From Inquilinus sp052078665 (GTDB taxonomy: Bacteria > Pseudomonadota > Alphaproteobacteria > DSM-16000 > Inquilinaceae): 64,000 nucleotides of DNA. Below the pieces are notes generated by a model. The model was not told the DNA's origin. It saw nothing but the letters and a program-made list of their open reading frames with translations, and made no database searches. How positions within the stretch are numbered: position 1 is the stretch's first letter; the number at the start of each line of letters is the position of its first letter. The position numbers were made by a program, and so were the translations under genes. The DNA is taken from assembly GCF_052078665.1 (NCBI RefSeq), contig NZ_JBQJIK010000012.1, positions 1 through 64,000 on the forward strand. The letters are read 5' to 3'. This document shows positions 53,590 through 64,000 of the stretch, in pieces.

Positions 53590-54849
53590 TTATCCCGCCC
53601 GCACCGCCTGCAGCAGGCTGGTCGTCGCGAAGCCGTCCGGGATCAGGCCCTTGGAGACCTGCCAGGCGCGGATCGCCCCACGCGTCGCCGGCCCGATCAG
53701 CCCGTCCGGCGCGCCGCCGGTGGCGAAGCCCCGGGCCACCAGCAGCGACTGCAGCTCCAGCACCTCGTTGCGCGACAGCGGCTGCTCGCCCCGCGGCCAG
53801 GCCCCGACGATCGGGCCGCCGCCGGCCAGCCGGTCGGACAGCGTGGCGACCGCGAGCGCGTAGCTGGTCGAGTTGTTGTACTTCATGATCACGCTGAAGT
53901 TCGGGCCGACCAGGAAGGCCGGGCCGCGCGCGCCCGCCGGGGTGATCACCGAGCTGTCGCCCAGCGCCGGCAGGCTGCGGCCGGAGACCGGCTTCACCCC
54001 CAGCGCCGCCCACTGCGCCACCAGCCGCCTGGTGCTCAGCTCCGCCACCGAATAGTCGAAGCCGGGCGGCAGCGTCACCTCGACGCCCCAGGGCTGGCCG
54101 CGCTGCCAGCCCGACTGCGCCAGGTAGTTGGCGGTCGAGGCCATGACGTCGGGGATGCTGCCCCAGATGTCGCGGCGGCCGTCGCCATCGGCGTCGACGG
54201 CGGAGCTCAGGAACACCGTCGGCAGGAACTGGGTGTTGCCCATGGCGCCGGCCCAGGAGCCGAGCATGCGGTCGCGGCTGATGTCGCCCTGCTGCAGGAT
54301 CTGCAGCGCGGCGAAGAGCTGTTCCTTGAAGAAATCCTGGCGCCGCCCCTCATAGCCCAGGGTGGCCAGGGCGTCGATCACCTCGGTGGTGCCGAAGTTC
54401 TGGCCGTAATTGCTCTCGATGCCCCAGATCGCGGTGATGACCTGCTTCGGCACGCCGTAGCGCTGCTCGACGGCGTTCGCGGTCGATCCCCATTGCGCCA
54501 GCATCGCCTGGCCGTTGCGGATGCGGTCGGCCGAGACCGCACCGTCGAGATAGGTCCAGATGGCGCGGGTGAACTCAGCCTGCGACTGGTCGGAGTCGAT
54601 CACGTTCGGCAGGAACTGCACGGTGTCGAAGGCGGTGGCCAGCGTCGCCTCGCTGATGCCGCGCGCCGCGGCCTCGGCCCGGAACGCCGCCACCCATTGC
54701 GGGAAGCTCTGCGCCTCGGACTGGGCTGGGGGAAAGGCCTGGGCGCCGGGCGTCGGGGTCGGCACCACCGGCTGGCCCTGGCCCGAGCTCTGGCAGGCGG
54801 CCAGCAGCACCACCCCGGCCAGCACCGCCATCCGCGTGGTCATCGACAT
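53590..54849 (-). CDS. Lytic murein transglycosylase (MltB type) with PG-binding domain
   Basis: A 419-residue lipoprotein. The signal MSMTTRMAVLAGVVLLAAC has its lipid Cys at 19. The catalytic domain has the SLT-type glutamate in AIWGIESNYGQNFG, then LGSWAGAMGNTQFLPTVF and DADGDGRRDIWGSIPDVMASTANYL, as in MltB, which cleaves glycan strands to anhydro ends. The C-terminal 60 residues are a peptidoglycan_binding_1 domain (LSRNEVLELQSLLVARGFATGGAPDG). GGAGAGGG precedes ATG 54849. Convergent with LysR, one base apart. Confidence 0.93.
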   Translation of the reverse strand: MSMTTRMAVLAGVVLLAACQSSGQGQPVVPTPTPGAQAFPPAQSEAQSFPQWVAAFRAEAAARGISEATLATAFDTVQFLPNVIDSDQSQAEFTRAIWTYLDGAVSADRIRNGQAMLAQWGSTANAVEQRYGVPKQVITAIWGIESNYGQNFGTTEVIDALATLGYEGRRQDFFKEQLFAALQILQQGDISRDRMLGSWAGAMGNTQFLPTVFLSSAVDADGDGRRDIWGSIPDVMASTANYLAQSGWQRGQPWGVEVTLPPGFDYSVAELSTRRLVAQWAALGVKPVSGRSLPALGDSSVITPAGARGPAFLVGPNFSVIMKYNNSTSYALAVATLSDRLAGGGPIVGAWPRGEQPLSRNEVLELQSLLVARGFATGGAPDGLIGPATRGAIRAWQVSKGLIPDGFATTSLLQAVRAG

Positions 54850-54951
54850 GGGCCCTCTCCGCAATTCCGAATCAGTCGGTGAACGTCGCGGCAAAGTGCC
54901 CCGAGATCAAGGCCGGACCGCGGCAGGGCCGCCGCAAATGCCGCGCGGCGG

Positions 54952-55839
54952 TCACCCCTGCGGCGCGCCGGGGAAGGCATCGAGCGGGATCTTCAGGTAG
55001 CGCCGGCCATTGCTTTCGGGCTCGGGCAGGCGGCCGCCGCGGATGTTCACCTGCAGCGCCGCCAGCATCAGCGCCGGCAGCGGCAGCGTCCGGTCGCGGT
55101 CCTGGCGCAGCGCCACGAACTCGGCCTCCGACACGGCGGCGACGTGGATGTTGCGCTCCTTCTGGTCGGCGACGGAGCTCTGCCAGCGCGGCTCGCGGCC
55201 GTCCGGCTGGTAGTCGTGCCCGGTGAACAGGCGGGTCTCGTCCGGCAAAGCCAGGATGCGCTGGATCGAGGCCCAGAGCTGGCGCGCGTCGGCGCCCGGA
55301 AAGTCGGCCCGCGCCGTGCCGCCATCGGGCATGAACAGGGTGTCGTGGATGAAGGCGGCGTCGCCGACGAGATAGGTGATCGAGGCCATGGTGTGACCCG
55401 GGCAGAACAGCACCCTGGCCTCCAGCGACCCGATCTGAAAGCGGTCGCCGTCGCGGAACAGCCGGTCCCAGCCCGAGCCGTCGGTCGGCTGGTCCGGCAG
55501 GTTGTAGATCTCCTGCCACAGCGCCTGGACGCCGGCGACCTTCTCGCCGATCGCCGTCGGCGCGCCGGTCTTCGCCTTCAGATAGGCGGCGGCCGAGAAG
55601 TGGTCGGCATGCGGATGGGTGTCGAGGATCCAGGCGACCCGCAGCCCGGACCGCGCGACATGGTCGAGGATCAGGTCGGCGTTGCGGGTGGAGACGGTGC
55701 CGGATTTCAGGTCGAAATCCAGCACCGGGTCGATGATCGCGCAGTCGCCGGTCCCGGGATCGGCCACGACATACTGCACGCTGCCGGTCCGCGGGTCGAA
55801 GATGGCGTGGATGGCGGGCGGCGCGCCGGCCGGTGTCAT
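54952..55839 (-). CDS. MBL-fold metallo-hydrolase, persulfide dioxygenase-like
   Basis: A 295-residue enzyme resembling the ETHE1/Blh group: IFDPRTGSVQYVVADPGTGDCAIIDPVLDFD at the N-terminus, metal motif THPHADH (DTHPHADHFSAAAYL), FCPGHTMASITYLVGD and FTGHDYQPDGRE. Such enzymes oxidise persulfides or hydrolyse glyoxalase-type thioesters. Start 55839 is chosen by family length; an ATG at 55881 would add 14 residues. It stands alone after the transglycosylase gene with a GC-rich spacer. Confidence 0.87.
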   Translation of the reverse strand: MTPAGAPPAIHAIFDPRTGSVQYVVADPGTGDCAIIDPVLDFDLKSGTVSTRNADLILDHVARSGLRVAWILDTHPHADHFSAAAYLKAKTGAPTAIGEKVAGVQALWQEIYNLPDQPTDGSGWDRLFRDGDRFQIGSLEARVLFCPGHTMASITYLVGDAAFIHDTLFMPDGGTARADFPGADARQLWASIQRILALPDETRLFTGHDYQPDGREPRWQSSVADQKERNIHVAAVSEAEFVALRQDRDRTLPLPALMLAALQVNIRGGRLPEPESNGRRYLKIPLDAFPGAPQG

Positions 55840-56165
55840 GGTCGATCGCTCTTGGCTGCTCGTGGAAGACTCTCCGACCATGCTGGCAAAATAATCTGTC
55901 GACGGGAATTTCAACCTGACATGAACACGGGAGGCTGAATTCCAAATTTCAGCCCGTATCGGCAACAATAGCACCATAAATGTCGTGAAGCTCTATCATG
56001 GGATTGCGCAGTATTTCGCTCGGATTGACATACGATCGGCGTCCAATCTTAGAAACGACACAGCGAATCGCTGGGGATCGATACGAAAGACGGGACGACG
56101 TGCGGGTTCTCTGCCGATGGCCGGTGAAATTCCGGACTCTCGTCCTCCGCGGCATGCAGAGGCCC
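55840..56165. other. Gene-free, GC-poorer stretch upstream of the MBL gene
   Basis: No supported coding sequence is found. The part 55900-56110 is less GC-rich than neighbours. A TTGACA (56025-56030) with a weak CTTAGA 17 bases downstream faces the plus strand but leads into no gene. Short frames on both strands read through it without family resemblance. It may be the MBL promoter region plus decayed sequence. Confidence 0.5.
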
Positions 56166-57230
56166 TCAGCTGCGGGCGCGCAGCTCGGCCTGGGCGCGGC
56201 CGATGATGCCGGGGTAGCGCTTGTCCGGATACCACGGCATCTCGGCGATCCGGTCGAAGCCGGGGATCGCCTCCATGTGCTGCAGCATGCGCCGGCGCAT
56301 CTCCGCGTCGGGCAAGGGGCCCCGCAGGGCGGCGATGTTCTCGGCGGCGTGGTCGGGATCGGCGGTCGCCGGCAGCGCACAGGTCACGGTCGGGTGCGAG
56401 ATCACCCATTTCAGGAAATACGACGCCCAGCTGCCGATGCCGATCTCGGCAGCGAAATCGGGCAGCGGCCGGCCTTCGACGACTTTGAACAGACGCGCCT
56501 TCTCGAACGGCATATTGGTCAGGACGGCAGTGCCGCGCTCCGCGGCGGCGGGCAGCACCCGCTCCTCGGCGCGCCGGTTGAAGATCGAGTAATTGACCTG
56601 CACGACATCGAGATCGCCGCGTTCCACCCAGCCGGCCAGCGGCTCCAGATACGCGCTCTCGAAATGGGTCACGCCGATAAGTCGGATCCGTCCCTCCTTC
56701 TTCCAGGCACGCAGAGTGGGGACGATGAGGTCGACATTGACCAGGCTGTGGCATTGCATCAGGTCGATGCGGCCGCGCCACAGCCGGTCCTCCGACAGCC
56801 GCAGGCTGCGCAGGGCATGGCTCTCATCGGCCAGGAAGTCGCCTGTTGACCAGATCTTGTTGGCGACGAAGATCCGGTCGCCGATGCCGAGCGCGGTCGC
56901 GAAGTCCCCGACCGTGGTCTCCGCGGTGCCGTAGAGGGGCGAGGTGTCGACCACCCGGGCGCCGCCCTCCCAGGTGCGGCGCAGCACCTCGCGCAGATGG
57001 TCGCGCGGCGCGCCCGGGATGGTGTCGAAGGTCAGGAAGGTGCCGAGGCCGATCGCCGGCAGCGCCTCGTTGGTGCGCGGCACGGTCCGGGTGATGATGC
57101 CGTCCGCGGCGGCGGGCTGCTGGGCGCGGACGGCCGAGGGGCCGAGCAGTGCCGGTGCCGCGGCGAGAAGGCCGAGCGCCCCGCGCATCAGGCCGCGCCG
57201 ATCGGTGGGAAGGAAAGGCTCCTGTCGCAT
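56166..57230 (-). CDS. Exported aldo/keto reductase
   Basis: A 354-residue NADPH-dependent reductase. Unusually for the family it has an N-terminal export signal with a twin-arginine-like motif (TDRRGLMRGALGLLAAAPALLG), so it may act in the periplasm. The AKR core shows LPAIGLGTFLTFDT, VVDTSPLYGTAETTVGD (catalytic Asp and Tyr), ANKIWS with Lys, and DLMQCHSLV. Substrate is unknown. It is divergent from the AraC gene. Confidence 0.87.
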   Translation of the reverse strand: MRQEPFLPTDRRGLMRGALGLLAAAPALLGPSAVRAQQPAAADGIITRTVPRTNEALPAIGLGTFLTFDTIPGAPRDHLREVLRRTWEGGARVVDTSPLYGTAETTVGDFATALGIGDRIFVANKIWSTGDFLADESHALRSLRLSEDRLWRGRIDLMQCHSLVNVDLIVPTLRAWKKEGRIRLIGVTHFESAYLEPLAGWVERGDLDVVQVNYSIFNRRAEERVLPAAAERGTAVLTNMPFEKARLFKVVEGRPLPDFAAEIGIGSWASYFLKWVISHPTVTCALPATADPDHAAENIAALRGPLPDAEMRRRMLQHMEAIPGFDRIAEMPWYPDKRYPGIIGRAQAELRARS

Positions 57231-57419
57231 CGCCGTGATCCGCTCCGGAATGTGTGCGCCGCGGACTCTAGCGGCCGTCGCGGCGGCAGATGCGCCGGAT
57301 CCTGACCTGCCCGCGCCCGATCCTGACCCGATCGGCGGGCGGGATGCGTCGGCGGGGCACACTGACACCCGACAGGACCCGGCCTATCCTCGGAGCGTCG
57401 GTCGAGACCGGAGCACCGC

Positions 57420-58352
57420 ATGGCATACGAGCGCAGGATCGAGCCGCGGGCCACCGGCTGGCGCAGCTTCGCCTGGGCCGGCGGCGTCTTCGACACGGCG
57501 CGCCGGCCCTACACCGAGGCGGTCGAGGGCACGATCCTGATCCCGCATCACCTGGTGCTCGTCACCCTCGCGGGCGGGGCATCCCATCAGGAGGTGGTCT
57601 CGTCCTGCGGCCACCGCTATGTCGGCAGCGACCGGCCGGGCGCGGTGTCCTTCGTGCCGGCCGATTGCGAGCGCCGGCTGCGGCTGCGCGGCGTCGAGTC
57701 GGAATGGGCGTCGATCTCGCTCGACCCGGCGCTGCTGCAGGACGAGGTGTTCGAACCGGCCGGGCGATCGCTGGACGGCGCCGCCTTCACCAACCAGGAG
57801 GCGCCCTTCCTGGCCGGCATGGTGGCGGAGGCCGCGCGCCTTGCCGCGGCGGAAGGCGGGCTGGACCGGGCCTATGGCGAGGCGATGTCCTGGGCCCTGG
57901 CCCATCACCTCGTCCGGCGCTACGGCCACGCCGCGCCCGCCGGCGGCCCGCGCCGCTGGGCGCTGCCGCCCTGGCGCCTGCGCCGCATCGCCGACTATGT
58001 CGACGCCCATCTCGGCGCGGAGATCCGGATCGCCGACCTCGCCGGCCTCGTCGGGCTCTCGCCCGGCCGGCTACACCGGGCGTTCCGGGAAACGACGGGC
58101 CGCACGCCGCTCGCCTTCATCAGCGACAGGCGGATCCGCCGCGCCATGCGGATGCTCGAGGCCGAAGGCGGCTCGATGGCCGAGATCGCGCTGCGCTGCG
58201 GCTTCGTCAGCCCGAGCCATTTCGCCCGCCTGTTCCGCAGCGTCGCCGGCATGGCCCCGTCGCGCTATCGCGCGTTGAATGGGGCCGGCCCGCGAGACCT
58301 GGCACCGGGCCGGCATCCGGATGGGACCGGATGCCGCAGCGGCCCGGTGTAA
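57420..58352 (+). CDS. AraC family transcriptional regulator
   Basis: A 310-residue regulator. The C-terminal AraC DNA-binding domain has two helix-turn-helix units: IADLAGLVGLSPGRLHRAFRETTGRTPLAFI and MAEIALRCGFVSPSHFARLFRSVAGMAPSRYR (cores SPGRLHRAFRETTG and CGFVSPSHFARLFR). The N-terminal part is a cupin-like effector domain (residues 1-190). It lies between the divergent aldo/keto reductase gene and the co-directional iorAB genes, so either could be its target. Confidence 0.9.
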   Translation: MAYERRIEPRATGWRSFAWAGGVFDTARRPYTEAVEGTILIPHHLVLVTLAGGASHQEVVSSCGHRYVGSDRPGAVSFVPADCERRLRLRGVESEWASISLDPALLQDEVFEPAGRSLDGAAFTNQEAPFLAGMVAEAARLAAAEGGLDRAYGEAMSWALAHHLVRRYGHAAPAGGPRRWALPPWRLRRIADYVDAHLGAEIRIADLAGLVGLSPGRLHRAFRETTGRTPLAFISDRRIRRAMRMLEAEGGSMAEIALRCGFVSPSHFARLFRSVAGMAPSRYRALNGAGPRDLAPGRHPDGTGCRSGPV

Positions 58353-58484
58353 GGGGACGCCGGTCCGCTTCCCTGGCACAGTTGTACGACAAACGGAACG
58401 TATCCTTCTCCTTCCCGGATTCCTGGACCCGGCGCGCAGGCGGCGGTTCGCCGTGCATGGCCGGTCGCAGAGACGGAGCTGTCC

Positions 58485-58964
58485 ATGGCTGTCGAACTCA
58501 ACATCAATGGCCGGACCGAGCGCATCGACGCGCCGCCGGAGATGCCCCTGCTGTGGGCGCTGCGCGACGAGCTCGGGCTGGTCGGCACCAAATTCGGCTG
58601 CGGCGTCGGGTTGTGCGGCGCCTGCACCGTGCATCTCGACGGCGCCGCGGTGCGCGCCTGCCAGACCGCGATCGGCGATGTCGGCGGCGCCAAGATCGTC
58701 ACCATCGAGGCGATCGGCGCCACCGACATCGGCGCCCGGCTGCAGCAGGCCTGGCTGGCCTTCGACGTGATGCAGTGCGGCTACTGCCAGGCCGGGCAGA
58801 TCATGTCCGCCGCCGCGCTGCTGGCCACCACCCCGGCCCCCGGCGACGACGACATCGACTCCGCCATGGCCGGCAATCTCTGCCGCTGCGGCACCTACAC
58901 CCGCATCCGCACCGCCATCCACAAGGCGGCCGAGCGGAAGGCGGCGGAAGGGAGGGCCGGCTGA
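58485..58964 (+). CDS. (2Fe-2S)-binding small subunit of a molybdenum hydroxylase (IorA type)
   Basis: A 159-residue electron-transfer subunit. The plant-ferredoxin-type cluster is bound by C39-x4-C44-x2-C47 and C59 (FGCGVGLCGACTVHL...RAC); the second cluster by MQCGYCQAGQ and GNLCRCGTYTRI. This matches the alpha subunit of isoquinoline 1-oxidoreductase. AGACGGAG precedes the ATG. Its stop overlaps the large-subunit start (TGATG). Confidence 0.92.
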   Translation: MAVELNINGRTERIDAPPEMPLLWALRDELGLVGTKFGCGVGLCGACTVHLDGAAVRACQTAIGDVGGAKIVTIEAIGATDIGARLQQAWLAFDVMQCGYCQAGQIMSAAALLATTPAPGDDDIDSAMAGNLCRCGTYTRIRTAIHKAAERKAAEGRAG

Positions 58965-61189
58965 TGGGACACATCCTTCCTGACGCCGGCCCCATGGACG
59001 GCAGTCTGGGCCGGCGTGCCTTCCTCAAGGCCTCGCTGCTGGTCGGCGGCGGGCTTCTGATCGACGCCACCCTGCCGGTCCCGGCGACCGCCGCCGGCGG
59101 CGGCGCTGGCACGCTCGGCGCCTTCATCGCCATCGCGCCGGACGGGCGGGTGACGATCACCGGCAAGAACCCGGAGATCGGCCAGGGCATCAAGACGTCG
59201 CTGCCGATGATCATCGCCGACGAGCTGGACGTCGACTGGGACCAGGTCACCGTCACCCAGGCGATGGTGAACGAGGCCGCCTATGGCCCGCAGACGGCGG
59301 GGGGCAGCCGGGCCACGCCGGCCAACTGGATGCCGATGCGCCAGGTCGGCGCCGCGGCGCGGGCGCTGCTGGTCGACGCCGCGGCGCGGCGCTGGGGCGT
59401 GCCGGCCGACAGCGTCACCACCCGGTCCGGCCGGCTGCTGCACGAGGCCAGCGGGCGCTCCCTGGGCTGCGGCGAGGTCGCGGCCGACGCCGCGGCGCTG
59501 CCGATGCCCGATCCGGGCACGGTCCGGCTGAAGGACCCGGCCGAGTTCCGCATCATCGGCAAGCCGACCGGCGGCTGCGACAGCCCGAAGGTGGTCCGGG
59601 GCGAGCCGATCTTCGGCATCGACACCCGGTTGCCCGGCATGCTGTACGCGGTGTTCGAGCGCTGCCCGGTGTTCGGCGGCACGCTGACATCCGCCGATCT
59701 CGACGCCGCCCGCGGCCAGCCCGGCGTGCGCCAGGTGTTCACGGTCAAGGGCAACGGCCGGCCGGAAAGCCTGGTCGACGGCGTCGCGGTGCTGGCGACC
59801 AACTGGTGGCTGGCCAACCAAGCGCGGCAGGCGCTGAAGGTCGAATGGGACGAGGGCCCCGGCGCAGCCCAGAGCACCGACGGCTACGACGCCCGGGCCA
59901 AGGCCCTGTTCGACGGCACGCCGCAGGCCGAGCTGTTCCGCGCCGGCGACGTCGAGGGCGCGCTGGCCGGGGCCGCGAAGCGGATCACGGCGGACTACGC
60001 CTATCCGTATCTGTCGCATGCGCCGCTTGAGCCGCAGAACTGCACCGCGCTCTATCGTGCGGACAGCACGCTGGAGCTGTGGGCGCCGACCCAGATGCCG
60101 GAGCGCGGCCGCGGCCTGGTGGCCGAGGCGCTGGGGCTGAAGCCCGAGGCGATCACCATGCACATGCCGCGCATCGGCGGCGGCTTCGGCCGGCGGCTGA
60201 TGAACGATTATGTGGTACAGGCGGCGGCGATCGCGCGGCAGGTGCCGGGCACGCCGGTCAAGCTGGTGTGGTCGCGGACCGAGGACATCCAGCACGACTT
60301 CTACCGCCCGGCCGGCTGGCACCGCTTCACCGCCGGCTTCGACGCGGCCGGCAAGCCGACCGTGTTCACGGGCCATTTCGTCACCCTGACCCGGGGCGGC
60401 AAGCCGGTGTCGGGCGGCGAGTTCGACTTCCAGGAGCTGCCGGCGCTGATGACGCCGAACCTGCTGTTCGCCCAGTCCGGCATCGACAGCGTGGTGCCGA
60501 CCGGGCCGATGCGGGCGCCGCGGTCGAACGGCCTGGCCTGGGCCTACCAGTCCTTCCTCGACGAGGTGGCGCAGGCGGCCGGCAGCGACCTGCCGACGCT
60601 GCTGCTCGGGCTGCTCGGCGAGCCCCGGGCGCTGCCGGCGCGGCAGGGGTCGCAGGTGCAGTTCCACACCGGCCGGGCCCGCGGCGTGATCGAGAAGGCG
60701 CTGGTGATGTCCAGCTGGCCGGTCAGGCCGGCGGCCGGCAGCGGCAAGGGCTTCGCCTTCTACTTCTGCCATCTCGGCTATTTCGCCGAGGTGGTGGAGG
60801 CGGCGGTGGCGCAGGACGGCACGGTGCGGGTGCCGCGGGTCTGGGTGGCCGGCGACATCGGCAGCCAGATCGTCAACCCGTCGGGCGCCGAGAACCAGGT
60901 CCGCGGATCGGTGATCGACGGGCTCGGCCAGGCGCTGGGCGGGCTGTCGATCAAGCTGACCGGCGGGCGGGTCGAGCAGGAGAACTTCGACACCTATCCG
61001 CTGCCGCGGATCCCGGGCACGCCGGACATCGCAGTCGAGTTCGTCGCCACCGATTTCCCGCCGACCGGCCTCGGCGAGCCGGCGCTGCCGCCGGTGATCC
61101 CGGCGCTGTGCAGCGCCGTCTTCGCCGCGACCGGCAAGCGGGTGCGGAAACTGCCGCTGGACACGGCGGGGTTCAGCCGGCCGGCCTAG
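58964..61189 (+). CDS. Molybdopterin-binding large subunit, isoquinoline 1-oxidoreductase beta type (IorB)
   Basis: A 741-residue xanthine-oxidase-family enzyme with a twin-arginine signal (LGRRAFLKASLLVGGGLLIDA), so it acts in the periplasm. It oxidises N-heterocycles or aldehydes with molybdopterin cytosine dinucleotide. Typical blocks are NPEIGQGIKTSLPMIIADEL, GGSRATPANWMPMRQ, GGGFGRRLMNDYVVQAA and GAENQVRGSVIDGLGQAL, and the active Glu region GLGEPALPPVIPAL. The usual cytochrome c partner gene is absent from the window. Confidence 0.92.
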   Translation: MGHILPDAGPMDGSLGRRAFLKASLLVGGGLLIDATLPVPATAAGGGAGTLGAFIAIAPDGRVTITGKNPEIGQGIKTSLPMIIADELDVDWDQVTVTQAMVNEAAYGPQTAGGSRATPANWMPMRQVGAAARALLVDAAARRWGVPADSVTTRSGRLLHEASGRSLGCGEVAADAAALPMPDPGTVRLKDPAEFRIIGKPTGGCDSPKVVRGEPIFGIDTRLPGMLYAVFERCPVFGGTLTSADLDAARGQPGVRQVFTVKGNGRPESLVDGVAVLATNWWLANQARQALKVEWDEGPGAAQSTDGYDARAKALFDGTPQAELFRAGDVEGALAGAAKRITADYAYPYLSHAPLEPQNCTALYRADSTLELWAPTQMPERGRGLVAEALGLKPEAITMHMPRIGGGFGRRLMNDYVVQAAAIARQVPGTPVKLVWSRTEDIQHDFYRPAGWHRFTAGFDAAGKPTVFTGHFVTLTRGGKPVSGGEFDFQELPALMTPNLLFAQSGIDSVVPTGPMRAPRSNGLAWAYQSFLDEVAQAAGSDLPTLLLGLLGEPRALPARQGSQVQFHTGRARGVIEKALVMSSWPVRPAAGSGKGFAFYFCHLGYFAEVVEAAVAQDGTVRVPRVWVAGDIGSQIVNPSGAENQVRGSVIDGLGQALGGLSIKLTGGRVEQENFDTYPLPRIPGTPDIAVEFVATDFPPTGLGEPALPPVIPALCSAVFAATGKRVRKLPLDTAGFSRPA

Positions 61190-61194
61190 GCGCA

Positions 61195-61226
61195 AACGAA
61201 AAGGGGCGGCCCGAAGGCCGCCCCTG
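61195..61226 (-). terminator. Rho-independent terminator of pnp with TTCG loop
   Basis: On the minus strand GGGGCGGCC-TTCG-GGCCGCCCC is followed by TTTTCGTTTG, 25 bases after the pnp stop. The TTCG loop gives high stability. In the plus direction it may also stop iorB transcripts. Confidence 0.88.
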
Positions 61227-61250
61227 TCCTCTCTCCGCCGAAGCGAAGCC

Positions 61251-63386
<2,136 letters not shown>

Positions 63387-63473
63387 CGCTTTTCCTTCCA
63401 TCGGACACCCCGTGCCGCAGAGGCCTATCGGGGTCGGGCCGCTCCACGCCGGGCCCGGGGGCAAATACGACAA

Positions 63474-63500
63474 GCGCCGCCGGCTGGGGGCCGGCGGCGC
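63474..63500 (-). promoter_or_regulatory. Strong hairpin in the pnp leader
   Basis: GCGCCGCCGGC and GCCGGCGGCGC form an 11-base perfect stem with a 5-base loop, 88 bases upstream of the pnp ATG. In E. coli the pnp leader is a hairpin cut by RNase III that lets PNPase repress itself; the position here suggests a similar role, by analogy only. No U-tract follows, so it is not a clear terminator of rpsO. Confidence 0.6.
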
Positions 63501-63533
63501 GAATGTCACGAAACCAGAAACTCCGTCCCTGTC

Positions 63534-63604
63534 GTCATCCTCGCGAAAGCGAGGATCTCGTCACGTCCAAAACGGATGGAGATTCCCGCTTTCGCGGGAC
63601 TGAC
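63534..63604. repeat. Dispersed palindromic intergenic repeat, family C
   Basis: Two short hairpins, CCTCGCGAAAGCGAGG (63539-63554) and CCCGCTTTCGCGGG (63585-63598), flank a spacer with ACGTCC. GTCAT at one end and the ACTGACAT at the other complete the inverted frame. Such CGAAAG-based hairpins recur in alphaproteobacterial spacers. It sits between rpsO and pnp. Confidence 0.7.
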
Positions 63605-63630
63605 ATGGGAAGGAGGGTGCATAGGCAGGG

Positions 63631-63900
63631 TCAGCGACGCAGGCCGAGACGCTTGATGATCTCGTCGTAGCGCACGACGCTCTTGCGCTTGAGATAGTCG
63701 AGCAGGCGGCGGCGGCGGCCGACCATGATCAGAAGACCCCGACGGCTGTGGAAGTCCTTCGAGTGGGTCTTCAGGTGTTCGGTCAGGTTGGCAATGCGCT
63801 CGGACAGGATCGCGACCTGCACCTCCGGCGAACCGGTGTCCCCGGGCTTGGGGGCGTAGGTGCCAATGACTTCCTGCTTGCGCTCCGGCGTAATCGACAT
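63631..63900 (-). CDS. rpsO: Small ribosomal subunit protein uS15
   Basis: S15 binds the central domain of 16S rRNA early in 30S assembly. It is 89 aa, the standard length, and is conserved throughout: ITPERKQEVIGTYAPKPGDTGSPEVQVAIL, HSKDFHSRRGLLIMVGRRRRLLDYLK (landmarks TGSPEVQVA and RRGLLIMVGRRRRLL). Order truB-rpsO-pnp is universal in proteobacteria. Confidence 0.98.
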   Translation of the reverse strand: MSITPERKQEVIGTYAPKPGDTGSPEVQVAILSERIANLTEHLKTHSKDFHSRRGLLIMVGRRRRLLDYLKRKSVVRYDEIIKRLGLRR

Positions 63901-63914
63901 CGTGGTCTCCTGAA

Positions 63915-64000
63915 TCAGAGGTTGAGGATGCGCACCGGCCGGATCTCGCCGCCGTCGATACGGGCCAGGGCCACGGGGGCGTCCCCGCAGGTGACCAGAA
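63915..64000 (-). CDS. truB: tRNA pseudouridine synthase B, C-terminal end only
   Basis: The minus strand ends with a peptide reading LVTCGDAPVALARIDGGEIR, then PVRILNL and a stop, the usual end of the TruB PUA-like region. Only about 28 residues lie inside the window. TruB makes pseudouridine 55 in tRNA. Its place upstream of rpsO confirms the call. Confidence 0.85.
   Translation of the reverse strand, partial: LVTCGDAPVALARIDGGEIRPVRILNL

Noticed and set aside
58895..61195. Antisense frame opposite the IorB-type gene
   Set aside because: Shadow frame; no domain resemblance and no ribosome site.

Overview
The window is a 64 kb stretch of a GC-rich alphaproteobacterial chromosome, most like a Rhodospirillales-type genome. 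The evidence is the gene order and the protein families: leuS-lptE-holA, parB-parA-rsmG-mnmG-mnmE, rho-hemJ-hemH-hemE, then maf-aroE-coaE-dnaQ-secB, hslUV next to the his operon, and truB-rpsO-pnp. It also has an alpha-type porin, DUF3576, DUF6489 and Tim44-like proteins, and eight GANTC sites packed into the origin. No tRNA, rRNA, CRISPR array, insertion sequence or prophage is visible.

Layout. 1-8 kb: a partial minus-strand gene, an L,D-transpeptidase with an apparent frameshift, yggS with a duplicated leader, an outer-membrane porin, a DUF3576 lipoprotein, then leuS-lptE-holA. 8-15.5 kb: the partition region, with parAB, rsmG, mnmG and mnmE and five parS sites (four perfect, one degenerate) spread over 5 kb. 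The parS sites separate small cassettes: a VapBC toxin-antitoxin pair and an orphan exported SecD-P1-like protein. 15.5-23.8 kb: an accessory block (YyaL-type thioredoxin protein, MGMT, dienelactone hydrolase, quinone oxidoreductase, TetR-controlled EmrAB efflux) that separates mnmE from rho. 23.9-28.4 kb: rho, a lipoprotein and three heme genes. 28.44-28.81 kb: the likely chromosome origin oriC, placed as in Caulobacter between hemE and a DUF299 gene. 28.8-35.7 kb: ppsR-type regulator, maf, aroE, coaE, dnaQ, an ATPase, secB, fxsA, timA and smr. 35.7-40.8 kb: a second VapBC pair, a LysR/azoreductase divergon, a phytase-like exported protein behind a PHO box, and an MBL hydrolase. 40.8-49.6 kb: hslUV, a low-GC orphan, and an operon hisB-hisH-GNAT-hisA-hisF-hisE followed by an HIT protein and an adenylate/guanylate cyclase. 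49.7-61.2 kb: metabolic and regulatory accessory genes (spermidine-dehydrogenase-like flavoprotein, EamA transporter, LysR, lytic transglycosylase, MBL, aldo/keto reductase, AraC, IorAB molybdoenzyme). 61.2-64 kb: pnp, rpsO and the end of truB.

How it works together. The window joins replication initiation (oriC with DnaA-box-like and CcrM-type sites), segregation (parS and ParAB 13-18 kb away), tRNA wobble modification (mnmG/mnmE), translation and RNA decay (leuS, rho, rpsO, pnp), heme synthesis and histidine synthesis. Accessory genes are inserted at the junctions of the conserved blocks. Palindromic intergenic repeats of three families sit mostly in convergent gene gaps and may act as terminators.
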